Positions 47,471-57,882 of a stretch of 64,000 nucleotides of DNA are shown here, in pieces (positions within the stretch are counted from its first letter, which is position 1; every line of letters starts with the position of its first letter). This stretch comes from Chionis minor (lineage: Eukaryota; Chordata; Aves; Charadriiformes; Chionididae), in NCBI GenBank assembly GCA_013398295.1, contig VZSF01000741.1, positions 25,936 to 89,935 on the forward strand, read 5' to 3'. The translations under genes and the position numbers were made by a program. The notes under the pieces are model-generated. The model worked only from the letters and a program-made list of their open reading frames with translations, ran no database searches and was not told where the DNA came from.

Positions 47471-48584
47471 TTATGAAAAGGAATGGGATGAATTAGTTTT
47501 GCGGTCTTGTGTGTGGCAATGGCTGTGTCCTTCTGGAGGGATAAATATCATTATTAAATAAGGGGAAAGGAAAAAACCAGGGCAAACTTGCTGTACGTGG
47601 AGGAGAATTTCTTCCAGGGAGAGAAGTAACTGGGATGGGTGATGCTCTGTCCACGTGTCCTTGCTGGAGCGGTGGGATTTCACGGTGAGCTGCGCGTCCT
47701 CGGGGCTCGTAGAGCGGTGGCTCGGGAATGCGCTGCTGGCAAAAGACAGGCAAAGTTTCTGGGCTCAGCAGAGAGGCGAGGAAATTTAAAAGGCTGAGGA
47801 GATGGGTTCTGCCTGCGATTTTCTGGCAAGGAGAAGCTCTCGGTTAGGCACCGGCAGGAAATAGGGAATATCTGCGAACAAATGGTGCTGATGTCCTTAG
47901 TCACGCTGGGTGGAAGTGACCCGATGCAAAATAGAGTTATGGATTTCTCGTGCTGCTGGACATATGGCCAGACTGGTATTTAAGCGCTGCTTTTGGAGCC
48001 TGGGGGCTGCAGCTATAAGTGGAAGGAAATGCTGATACAAAGCTGTTTCTGGAGACTCCCCGCCATTTCCAAGAAAATGGAAATTAAAAAACAACAAAAA
48101 AAGATGACTTCTGCAGGGCAACGTTGTAAAAAAAGAACCCCAACCTGAATTTAAGCACACATTTTTTGACTTAAAGGTGACTTTTTTTTCTCCCCACACT
48201 CATTTGATGAAGCCAGCAGAGTCTCAGCCAGCACCATCGGGGCATTTCTTGGTGCCCAGCCCCAATTTGCCCTGCCCGAGGCTTGTCCCGACGTGGCACT
48301 GCCATGCTTCGGGTCCCATCTAATGTCCCCAGGGCTGACGTGAGCCCTTGGCACGTCGCCCGTTGCTTGCTGGCCCTTAGGGGAAGCCACAGCGTCGCCA
48401 AACCTTGCAAAAACCGCCTGTGTCGCTGCTTGAAATTCCCCTTGCTCTGGGGGTCCGCTCCGTGGAAAGGAGCTGTAGGGCAATGAGATTTATGTCGTCG
48501 TCGTCCCCCCCCCCCNTGGGCCGGTGTCCTGTTGCGCTTGGGCAGAGCAAACTTCAATGAGCAGTGAAGGAAAAAAACTCAACC
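47471..48584. other. Unrecognised sequence with C run and N
   Basis: No repeat body recognised. A C run of 11 followed by an ambiguous base lies at 48505-48516. A TCGTCGTCG trinucleotide stretch precedes it. Confidence 0.4.
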
Positions 48585-49060
48585 ACCAAGCCATAGATTA
48601 AATCCACTTGCTTCGTGTTTTTCTTTCCCGGTCTGCAGCTTGTTGAATATTCTCCTTCCTCATCGGGAAGCGGGAATAAAGTTCACGGCATCGGGAGCAT
48701 AATCGAGCAAATGGCCTTTGCGCTTATCAAGTGCCTCTGTTCTGCTTGGGCATTTAATCACCCGCAAAAGCCATTTATTGCCTCGTATACTCCTCTTCTA
48801 TGAACATTAGCCCTTAAATACCTGGTATAATTAAAGGTGAAGCTGCGGCGCTGCGCTTCGTCTCCTGCCCGTGGAAGGGTAACAGATGAGGTGGGAGTTC
48901 TGGCGGAGTTCAAGGTGAGAGCCGTAAAGCCCATTTTCTGCGTGTGTCAGGGACATTATTTTAGGAATGTCTAATTCTGCTGGCGAAAATTGAGGCTGGC
49001 TCAAATAATAATTCACGCATAATGAACTTAGAGTTATAGCCCCGGCTCTGCGATTCCCTC
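48585..49060. promoter_or_regulatory. Candidate non-coding element
   Basis: A segment with few CpG and many TAAT/AATTA/ATTTA words, no repeat and no long open frame. It contrasts with the GC-rich sequence on its left. Composition-based, weak call. Confidence 0.25.
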
Positions 49061-49739
49061 TGTGCCTGGCGCGGTCGATTGGCCTTGTCAGATGTTTAAA
49101 GGATGGTGAAGAAATGACAAAAAGGATTTGATGGAATTAGGTGGAATTCCCCCCAAAACCTATTTCTTTGTGTTTAGATCCCTGTCTGGGAAGAAAGAGA
49201 GAAATTCGCCGCAGCTTTGGCTGTAATCCAGTCGGCTCCTTGATCGGGACTTTGCAGGGCTTTAACCTTGCGCGTTCTTCTTGCAGCTCAGCTCTTCAAA
49301 AGGCTCGTGCCCTTCCTTTATGTGAGGGGAAAATAAACATAAAGTATTGATGAAGGGTTAATACCTGGCGCTGTGTGTAGGTAGCAAATTTCAGTACCTG
49401 TCTGTCACGTTCCTGACACGTCCTCAGCTACCCAACAATCAGACGTTCAGAGACTTGATCATTAATGCAGTTATCCTTGTAACACCCCTTTGATAGTAAA
49501 TTAATGGGCTGTGGTATGTAGAACATCAGACTCTTGCTACTGCTGGGTTTATACACTAGCAAGCTCTATCGCAGGGAAATATTCACCCTCTGATGAGGTC
49601 GAGGAATGGAGGCAATTGACTCGAAGCCACGCATCGGATCGTTGCAAGGAGGGAGCTAAATGTGAGTCTGCCTCATACTCAAACTATCTGTCCCAGCTGC
49701 TGGTTAAATTCCGCCCAGGTGACCATCTTGCTTCATGCT
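49061..49739. other. Unrecognised sequence
   Basis: Moderately AT-rich. No repeat or exon is recognised. Confidence 0.4.
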
Positions 49740-49925
49740 CTGAGGGCGGTGAGCCCCTGGCCGGGGTTGCCCAGAGCAGCTGTGGCTGCCCCATCCCTGG
49801 AGGTTCAAGGCCAGGTTGGACGGGGCTTGGAGCACCCCGGTCTAGTGGGAGGTGTCCCTGCCCAGGGCTGGGGGGTGGAATGAGGTAGTCTTTAAAGTCC
49901 CTTCCAGCTCTGACCATTCTATGCA
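49740..49925 (+). mobile_element. CR1 LINE 3' end (tail-to-tail partner 1)
   Basis: The copy starts near the segment GGCGGTGAGCCCCTGGCCGG and runs through TTGCCCAGAGCAGCTGTGGC, CATCCCTGGAGGTTCAAGG and CTAGTGGGAGGTGTCCC to the terminus GACCATTCTATG. It is the same GC-rich subfamily as the copies at 9.4 and 36.3 kb. Its 3' end faces the 3' end of the minus-strand CR1 that begins 40 bp further on. Confidence 0.95.
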
Positions 49926-49964
49926 CAAGCGATTGAGACATCATCTGCTGGTGGCAGAGGTGTG

Positions 49965-50675
49965 TGTCACAGAACCATGGGGGTTGGCAGGGACCTCTGG
50001 AGATCATCCCGTCCAACCTCACCACCAGAGCAGGGGCACCCAGAGCAGGTTGCACAGGGTGGCGTCCAGGCGGGTTGGGAACGTCTCCAGAGTCAGAGAC
50101 TCCACCACCTCTCTGGGCAGCCTCTGCCAGGGCTCTGCCACCCTCAAAGGCAAGAAGTTCCTCCTCGTGTTCAGATGGAACTCCCCAGGTTCCAGTTTGT
50201 GCCCGTTCCCTCTTCTTTCCCTGGGCACCACTGAAAAAGCCTGGTCCCATCCTTCCGGCACCCTCCCTTGAAGTATTGATCAGCATTGATGAGTTCCCCC
50301 CTCAGTCGTCTTCTCTCCAGACGTAAGAGACCCAACTCCCTCAGCCTTTCCTCATAAGAAAGATGTTCCAGACCCCTTCGCTGTCCCTGTTCCAGCAGTT
50401 CCCTGTCCTCCTTGGGCCGGGGAGCCCAGCACTGGACACAGCACTCCAGCTGTGGCCTCACCAGAGCAGGGCAGAGCAGAGGGGCAGGATGACCTCCCTC
50501 CACCTGCTGGCCACGCTCTTTTTGATGGGCCCCAGGATGCCATTGGCCTTCTTGGCCACAAGGCTACATTGCTGGCTCACGGGCATCCTGTTGTCCCCCA
50601 GGACTCCCAGTTCCCTTTCCACAGAGCTGCTGTCCAGCAGGTCAGCCCCTAACCTGTGCTGGTGTGTAGGGTTCA
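49965..50675 (-). mobile_element. CR1 LINE 3' part with RT remnant (tail-to-tail partner 2)
   Basis: Minus-strand frames contain ALVRPQLECCVQCWAPRPKE, then GLEHLSYEERLRELGLLRLE, RRRLRGELINADQYFKGGC, RGNGHKLEPGEFHLNTRRNF and EPWQRLPREVVESLTLETF. This is in order the C-terminal third of CR1 ORF2 after the palm domain. A frameshift separates the pieces at about 50200-50260. Upstream, codons for SVERELGVLGDNRMPVSQQC match the preceding region. The 3' end is CCATGGGGGTTGGCAGGGAC on the plus strand. About 710 bp long, inactive. It is of a different subfamily from its neighbour. Confidence 0.95.
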
Positions 50676-51229
50676 CTGGTTCATGGGGTCCTTACAGGTT
50701 GCCCCATGATGGGGGAAACCTTGGTGCTAAGGTGCTGGCAGATCTCCTCGGCAAGGTGCTGAGGCAGCTGGTGTGGTATTTCATACGAAGTAAAGAAAAT
50801 GTGATTTTTATTTGTTTTAATTTTGGTGGTGCATCAGGAGCTGAACTGCTGACTGTTTACTCAGCGCTCGTTCCTGCCCCCGAAAACCCTCCCGTGGAGC
50901 TAGTGACCTGCTGAGGAGAAATGGCTGGAGCCTTGGGCTGCTGGCATATCTCGGGCAGGCAGGTAGCCCCGCCGCAGATTGCACGTCGGGCTTGGCCAGC
51001 GATGCGGGCAAGCGTGGCTTGGGTGCACCTGGTAGCCGGGCGCTGGGAGGCTCATCCCAAGGTTGCTGCAGACCTTGGGTGAAGGAGGAGTTTGCATTGG
51101 GCTGGAACGAGTGGGGATCATCAAGATTCCCCCTTCAAAGTCATCCCTCTGCATCCTGAGCCCACCTCTAGCGCGGGACTGCCCAGCCCTGCATGGTTTC
51201 CTAGAAAGAGGGGGATTTTTCTGGCTGTT
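50676..51229. other. Unrecognised sequence
   Basis: An AT-rich patch at 50775-50830, otherwise GC-moderate. No repeat or exon recognised. Confidence 0.4.
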
Positions 51230-52660
51230 GGAGACACTAGGCATCTGTATAAACAATTGTGTTAAGCCGTTGTTGTAGTAATTGTGTTTGTACAGTGAAG
51301 CAAAAAGGCTCAGTTTACCCCTCTGCTGTCTGGAAATGATTCCTCCAGGTTATGTGCGAAGCATTTTTTCAGTGTCCTGATTCCATTCAGGGAGAAAAAA
51401 AAAAACCCAAGCAGCTCCTATTACAATGACATATTCTTCCCCAATGGTAACTTCATCCCTGCTTCTGGCTCAATGCAGAATCATAATTCATTTTGTCACA
51501 AGGATAGCAAATAAATAATAAGAATAAATTGAGCAGATTATCTCATCTTTAAGCCATGCCCAGCATTCATCAAATCCGTGCCAAGAAGCGAGACTTATCT
51601 GCAGTCAAATTGATCCTACAAGAACACCTACCTTAAGCTCCATTAGTGTACCTCGGAGCCGCTCACCCATCTCCCCGGTCCTCGGTTGCTTAAAATGACG
51701 AGTCATTAAAGTGACACACATTCCCAAAGTGTCTTTCTTATAAAAGGCCCAGTGAAAACGTATGTCTTGCTATTTCTTGCCATTGATTTTTACTGAAAGG
51801 ACCGAAACGTACAAAAGCTAAATTTGACTCGGTAGAAGTTTGCTGCTCGCGCCGCACATGCAAAAAAACCATCCATTTCTTCTCCCGCTTCAATGAAGTT
51901 TTAATAACGGATGCTGCAGGGAGTTTCCACGGGACTAAGGCCTCATTACTCTTCGAGGAGATGCTACTGTACATTTACTAGTGCACCGCAAAGCGTTATA
52001 AATAATTAACGTGGAACTACACCGAGTAAACTTACTGCAGTCCTGCTAATTGGTAAACAGACATGTATTTCACTCGGAGTATATGAGAAGTATCAGCGCT
52101 TGTGGTGGGGTGATTCACGTGTATAAATTTAAGCTTATGAATAATGGTTTAAAGGGTTGAGGCTTGCTTTTTTTTTATTTCACAGTATTTCACAGTAGGT
52201 GCGTCGAATGAATAAAGGTGAGGCTTGCTGCCCCGGGAGATATTGACTCTAAAGCCTCATCTGAACTAAAACTAGGACTGAAGGAACTAACTTTGTTAGC
52301 GAGTAACAATTATTCCTCTGGAAGCCTCAGTTGAAATAATGTTCACCGAACCTGCTCTAAACCCCCTCCCAAATTATAGCAAAACAGCACGTATGGAATG
52401 CAAAATAAGGTTGTTAATTTGCAGTCGTGCTCTCAAGGTGTGCGTAAGGAAGGTCTTGCCGACAGCGCAAACCTGTATGGTTTAAATATGAATTTAACCT
52501 GATGTATTTAAGCTGGAAAACACGCAAGGGTGAACGGCTCCGCTTGGGCTCAACTTGAGCGGGAATATATTTAATATTGAGCTGAAACAAGCCTGTTTTA
52601 AGCCAAAAGAGGTTCATTTCACCCATTTAGGTGTGTTGGTTTAATAACTGGCTCTGGGTA
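51230..52660. promoter_or_regulatory. 1.4-kb AT-rich, repeat-free candidate regulatory block
   Basis: A long stretch free of repeats I can name, rich in TAATTA/AATTA/TTTAAA words (for example near 51505-51530, 52000-52010, 52046-52052, 52125-52150). It has few G or C runs and only three small open frames (78 codons at most). Unlike most of the window it is sparse in chance frames on both strands. Such blocks are typical of conserved non-coding DNA near developmental genes. Conservation itself cannot be seen here. Confidence 0.4.
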
Positions 52661-53049
52661 TAAGGCACCAGCTCTTGCTTAGCTACACACCCTCTGTTAT
52701 TCCCTCCGGGTGGGTGCCAGGAGCGGTTTTCTGCCGTGGGTTTGAGTTACCCTTGTGCAAAGGGAGCGTGAACTGGACACAAAACCGTCACCAGGTCAGG
52801 GGAGAAACCTGCTCGCACGGGTTTCCTGCGGCAGAAGGGACAAGCTGAGGTTGGAAAGCCAACGTGGCGGCGGTGTCCAAGTGGGAAACGTTAGATAGGA
52901 CTTGCAAAATACTCAGGTTTTTGCGGCAGGTACGGCAAGAAGTGACGCTGTGACTCAAAAAGGCAAGCTGCCAGCGTGGTGGCACACAACATTTCAGGAC
53001 TATATATAAATATCTGACCTATTTCTTATGGATAGCACAATAAGGACTC
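52661..53049. other. Unrecognised sequence
   Basis: Mixed composition, with a short TATATATAAATAT patch at 53000-53012. Nothing recognised. Confidence 0.4.
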
Positions 53050-53114
53050 GATCAAAACCCCATTGAATTCTGCAGGAGCCTTTCCATTGACTTCAATGGC
53101 TTTTGGATTGGCCC
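53050..53114. repeat. Palindromic ancient sauropsid-type repeat fragment
   Basis: The core CCATTGACTTCAATGG (53084-53099) is a near-perfect palindrome with 7-bp arms around CT. The outer parts ATCAAAACCCCATTGAATTC and GGCTTTTGGATTGGCCC (approximately) form weaker matching arms. I recall this motif as common in turtle, crocodile and bird DNA within MITE-like or SINE-like old repeats. The class is not certain. Confidence 0.5.
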
Positions 53115-56100
53115 CTATAAATGGCTCTTGAGGAGAAGATAGTGGTGCATTTGCCTGACTATTTTTATAATGTGTTTGATCACTCACTCGGCGATTTTTC
53201 AAACTTCAGCTGTTCGCAATGGGGAGCTAGTGCAAATTACAATGTTCGATGTCCAAAGAAATGTCTCTTGAAATTGAACGGAGACTCATAAAACAGATAA
53301 ATGTGTTGGCATCCCATGGCCGCTGAAATGAAAGGAGAGCATTAACACTCATTAAAAGGGACAAGTCAGTGCCATGCTTCCAGTGACCCTGTCACAGAAA
53401 CGCGAGGCTTTTGTCGTTTTATTTTTCAGTTCTCCTGGCTTTCGGCTCACGGGATCGGTGGGACCAGCTTGTCCACTGTCCTCTTGGTGCAAAATGGGAG
53501 CCTGGAGGTGGTCCAAGAAGCTTGCCAGTGCGTGGCTGCTGAGTACCACCCCACTTGGAGAAGTTCCTTTCTGACCTTGAAGCACAAGGGCTTGTTTTAT
53601 TCTGCCATATGAAGTTTTCATCGCTCGTCTAAGTCCTCCATCCTCTTGGTTCCCTTTTAAGCTCTTCTTTTTAACGATGCCTAGTGATGGGGAGGTTAAT
53701 TACGCCTTGTAGAAAGAGGGCTCTCGTCTCATGCCTTTGCATGGAGTTGCCTGATGGATTTCCTGGAGGGGGCTCCTCCGTTTCTCCTCTTTGAGGACTG
53801 GGAAGTACGAGGTAGCAGGGTTGTGGCGGAAGGCTTTTTCATCGCCAGTTACAGCGAAATCCGAATATCTGGGAAGGTCACTTCCACTGGAGCTTTTGCA
53901 GAGCGTCACCGATGGGTACCGTTTCCATAGCCTGGAACATCGTGTTCCAGCCTTATATTTTTGTCTTATTTTTTTTATAGTAAAAAACGCCATTGGTATG
54001 AAAATGAAAGTGTTCAGTCAGGTCAGAAGACTGTTTCTGGGAATATTCTGTGATGTGAAGGAAATTCACAGTTTCAGTGTTTTGCCCCAGGTTTCACCTT
54101 AGATTTCAAAGTCTTAGAATTTCTTATAAAAGAGAATTTACATGTTTTGACTTTTTTTTTTTTTTCCCGGGGAATAAAGACGTCTGGTTTTACTCCTATT
54201 GTATCGTGTTCATCTAGACAGTAATATTCAATCTTTGTCAAACCTAGAAATTTTCGACTGAAGGCACAGAGCATTTGAGGAATATTATGTGCAGAGATTG
54301 CTTTATATGATAATAATGGAGTTGTGTGGGGGTTTTTTTAAAGCCTTTTGTGGATGTCTTAGAAGCAGGCACTGGATTAGGTAGAGAAAACCAGCTGGAG
54401 GGTTACTCGTGTCTCAGCCAAATTGCTGGGTTTTGCAAAGAGACGCCTGTCATCCTTGCTTTTTGGGGATGGATACAGCGTCGGCCGTCAGTCTCAGCGT
54501 TGGGTCCAGCAGTTGGTTTCAAGGAAGAGACGATGAGTTTTTGTTGGCATAAGGGGATCTCTGAGGCTCCTCCGCAACTTGCGGCTGGAGGTGACCTTCT
54601 CAAAGTCACCGCCCGTCCCCGGGCTTGTCATTTAATTCTTTGCTTCCCGCTCTGATCCTGCCAAAGATAATCCCCCCTTCAATATGCAGGAGGAGCAGGT
54701 CTGGGACAACCATCTCCCCCGTGCCTCCAATGGTGAAGATGACCAAGGAATTAATTTAATTTCTCCTCCATGTCCTCATGCTCTAATTGCTCCCCAGCAG
54801 ACCAGCTTTGTTGGAAAGCTTCCTGCTGTCGATGTTCAGGGAATTCCACTCAGGAGCTGGTTTGCGGAGGTTGTGGGTCGGATGGTAGGATCCCAAGCTG
54901 TACTGCCTGGTCTGACCTTGCTCAACACCCAACAAGGAGACCTCCTGGACATGGGAGCGGTGCTTGTCTTCACCCCATTTCCCTTCCAGAAGCATTATTT
55001 TTCTTGGGTCGCGGTGCACTTCTCTGCTATTTACCGAGCTTTAAAGCCGTGATTTTCTCATCAAACCCAGCCTTTCTTTTGCTAAAGACAAACAGGGAAA
55101 ACTTCTCCATCCAGACCTGCACAAGTTTGTGTCTGTATTTGTTGTCTCGACATCCTGACGGACCCAAAAAGCAGTCCCTGACCCAACGAGTAGTTCTGGT
55201 TGAATTTTCCGCTCCCAATTTTTAGTCTGCTTTAGGTCAAGGCATTCAGATGATGTTTCTAGATCTCGTGAGAGGCCAGGATTATTTTGACCACGAGGAA
55301 TTTCAGCGGCTGTGCTGACGTATTTCATGCAGCAGGTGGTTGCCCAGATGCTCTTTGGAGAGAGTTTCTCCTTTCCAGGATTCATCATTACTGTGTTTTG
55401 CCGCTCGGCACTGGAACGGGCTGTTAGAACAGGCTGATCAAAGACCTGGTTGTACTTCTTTTAAAAAAAATAAATAATGAAGCAATTAAGAATTATGTCC
55501 TTAAGTCGGTTTGGTGGATGGACAGCAGTTTGTCAAAGACCTGATCCGCACAGCCGAATGGGGAATTAGGCTGTTTTTATACCCTTTTTAAAGTAGATGA
55601 GAGAATTATGTCCTACGCTTAACTTTTAAGTCCCTCTGACCTCCTTAAGTGCAGGATCTCATATTTCTGCGTGATGGACTTGTCTGTCGGCGCTGTCCTG
55701 CAGGGCCGTAAAGTGCTGCTGAGCCTGGTCCGTGCGTGTCCTCAGGAAAGGCCCCCATCTGTCCCCCGGTCCCTCCTGCGCAGGGCTGGGGTCTGGTCTG
55801 ACTCAGATCCTCCTCCATTAGCTACAGCAGGACTTTCTCACGATTGAAATGTACTTTTTTTTTTTTTCTTTTTGCCTAAAGGAGAACTGAAAATTAAGCG
55901 AACTGATCTGTTTAAACCTTTATAAATACATGTTTAATATCTGCTTAATGTGAGATGGAATTTATGAGCCGTTAAGTGATGCTAGATCGTTTTTATAAGA
56001 ATAGAGAAGTCTAGTGGGAAAACTTCCTCCTGGGATATAATCTCATATTATTATTTTTTTAAGAGAGAGATTTAATATGTTATAGTTGACGTTTTCAGCG

Positions 56101-56126
56101 ACACTGGAATATTTCCTGCGCAGGAG
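53115..56126. other. Unrecognised non-coding stretch
   Basis: About 3 kb of moderate to AT-rich sequence. A T run lies at 54151-54165 and another at 55855-55867. AT-rich segments at 53130-53360, 54100-54320 and 55880-56170 are candidate non-coding elements. Open frames up to 151 codons (plus, 54770-55225) show no domain. I see no transposon I can name. Confidence 0.45.
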
Positions 56127-56282
56127 CTTTCACAAGTGCTTTATAAATCTTTAATGATTTAAGTTAATGAAAACCTTATGCCAGTGGTAAGGATTATGCC
56201 TCCTCTGCAGATAAGTAAACTGAGGCACGGCTACAGAGCTGGGCAGAGCCACCAATGGGACCCGCGAGTCCTGCTCTTGGCT
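56127..56282 (+). repeat. MIR/CORE-SINE-like element
   Basis: In order: TTTCACAAGTGCTTTATAAA (matches '...GTGCTTTACATAAA'), ATGATTTAAGTTAATG, CCTTATGCCAGTGGTAAGG, then GCAGATAAGTAAACTGAGGC, ACGGCTACAGAGCTGGGCAG and AGCCACCAATGGGACCCG. The run reproduces the characteristic MIR sequence through 'ACTGAGGCACAG' to 'GGCAGAGCCGGGATTCGAAC'. Diverged, as expected for a pre-avian insertion. This is the best MIR-like match in the window. Confidence 0.75.
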
Positions 56283-56489
56283 TTTGGTAGCCCGGCAGCT
56301 TCATGGTGCTCCCCCAAATGATGAGACAATGCTGTTCTTGGTATCTCCCCGCTTTTTAATTTGATTTTTCGGAACTTAGTGTGGTTTTGCAGGTATTGGG
56401 GCAAGCAGAGCATGGGCTGCATCTCCTTGGCAGTTGCCGGGGCCCTGTCCTCTGCCCTCACTTTCCTCCCAACGGTTTTTTCTTTTTAG
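56283..56489. other. Unrecognised sequence
   Basis: Short unclassified segment between the SINE and the pyrimidine tract. Confidence 0.4.
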
Positions 56490-56667
56490 GGTTACCCCCC
56501 TCCCCTCTTTTTTCTTCCTTTCCCCTCCATTTTCCCTTTTTGAGTGGTTCCCCCCCCTTTTTGAGTGTTTCCCCCCTTTCTAAGTTTTTCATTTTACCCC
56601 CCTTTTCTCTTTTTTTCATTTTTCTTCCTCTTTCCCCCACCCCTTCTTTTTTTTTTTTTTTTTTTTT
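56490..56667. repeat. Polypyrimidine (C/T) tract
   Basis: Nearly pure C/T with runs of up to nine C and a final 21-base T run (56647-56667). Two imperfect copies of a TTTTTGAGTG..TTTCCCCCC unit lie at about 56538-56580. Minus-strand Lys/Glu/Gly-rich frames (88-127 codons) arise from it and are not genes. Confidence 0.9.
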
Positions 56668-57161
56668 GTGCACATCTGAAAGGAACCATTGGTCTCTCCG
56701 CTCCCATCTCCCCCTCCATTTCCTGGGGAGACTGAGGATTCGGATGCTCTCCCGGCCTTTCTGTAGGGATGGCGCTGCGGTAACTGGTTGCCTTGAAGCC
56801 GTTCCATGAAGCCCCGTTGCTGCAAGGGCAGAGACTCGCAAGGCTCGGGGAGGGGGACAAGAGGCAGCCCAGGGAGTGACTCAGATGTTCTATGTGACGT
56901 AGACACTTGGTGACTTTGGGGGTGGCACTGCTGCTTTGAGGAATAAAGAGCTTTCTGCTTCCTGCAGCTGGTGCCGAAATGAGATTTTTTTTTTTTTACT
57001 TCTTTTTTGTTTTTCTTCTATATAAAAAAAATCGAGTGAAATCCCTCTGTTGCTGTTGCAGTTTGCTTCTAACATTTTGAGCATTTCCGAAAGATCCCCA
57101 AACAGTTTTGAGATGAAACTTTAATGTTTTCTGTCTTAAACCTGCATTTGGAGGAGAATAC
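56668..57161. other. Unrecognised sequence
   Basis: Moderate composition with T-rich stretches (56985-57030). Nothing recognised. Confidence 0.4.
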
Positions 57162-57195
57162 AGATGGATGGATGGATGGACGGATGGATGGATAG
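57162..57195. repeat. (GATG)n microsatellite
   Basis: Eight near-perfect GATG units with one GACG variant, ending GATAGG. Confidence 0.95.
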
Positions 57196-57850
57196 GGGAG
57201 ATGCCACAGTTTTCATCCCACCAGGTCGCTCCTTCCCATCAGAAGAGCTAACTGGATGCTGAGTTATTTTTTCCAGGTGTCATTCCCAAGAATGCCTTGG
57301 AGGTGGTTGGCTGGGTGATGCGGGGAGGCAAATCCCGGAGTAGGGATTGCACTCTCCGTGCACGGATGCAGGTCCGAGGCGGAGGCTCCGGGGCACCGCT
57401 GACAAAGCCAGCGCCGTGCCAGCAGTGTCCCTGTCCCCGTCCCCGGCTGTATTTAGCATTCCAGCCCTGTTCTGGGTTCGTATGTGGTCCCTGGCCTGCA
57501 GCTACCGTGGGGCATTGAGGCTTGCATCCCGCCTTCCTCCTGCCTGCAGATAATTAGCTCCAGTGGAGCCTCATTAAGATCTGCTCCAGACCAAGGGTTT
57601 GACCCTTTCCCTAGGGGATCTGGGATGGGAAGCCAGGATGTGGCCCACAGGGCTGGCGTTTTGCAGTTGCCAGGTCTCTTTGCCTCCTGCCCCCCTGTTT
57701 TTGGGGGTGCTGGGGGAATGGCGGAATTCCATCAGGATGCTCATGCCAGCACCTGGCCCGGGTGGAGCTGAGAATTACTAACAACTCCATGGAGGAGCAG
57801 GGCTATCTTGGACTATCGGCAGCCGATTGTCAGGTTTCTTATGAATAATT
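57196..57850. other. Unrecognised sequence
   Basis: GC-moderate, with frames up to 95 codons and no domain. No repeat seen. Confidence 0.4.
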
Positions 57851-57882
57851 AAAAAAAAAAAAAAGGGGGGGGGGGGGGGGGG
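57851..57882. repeat. A14-G18 homopolymer junction
   Basis: 14 A followed directly by 18 G, then TGGAGAGAGGCAGAGAGAGAG. The G run could form a G-quadruplex. Its length is likely unreliable in the assembly. Confidence 0.95.

Noticed and set aside
49028..49075. Possible reversed MIR fragment (CCCCGGCTCTGCGATTCCCT and CTGTGCCTGG)
   Set aside because: Too short and only partly matching; could be chance.
50171..50503. 110-codon minus frame with clear protein similarity
   Set aside because: The similarity is to CR1 ORF2. It is a frameshifted LINE relic, not a host gene.
56458..56906. Lys/Glu/Gly-rich frames on the minus strand
   Set aside because: Shadows of the polypyrimidine tract.
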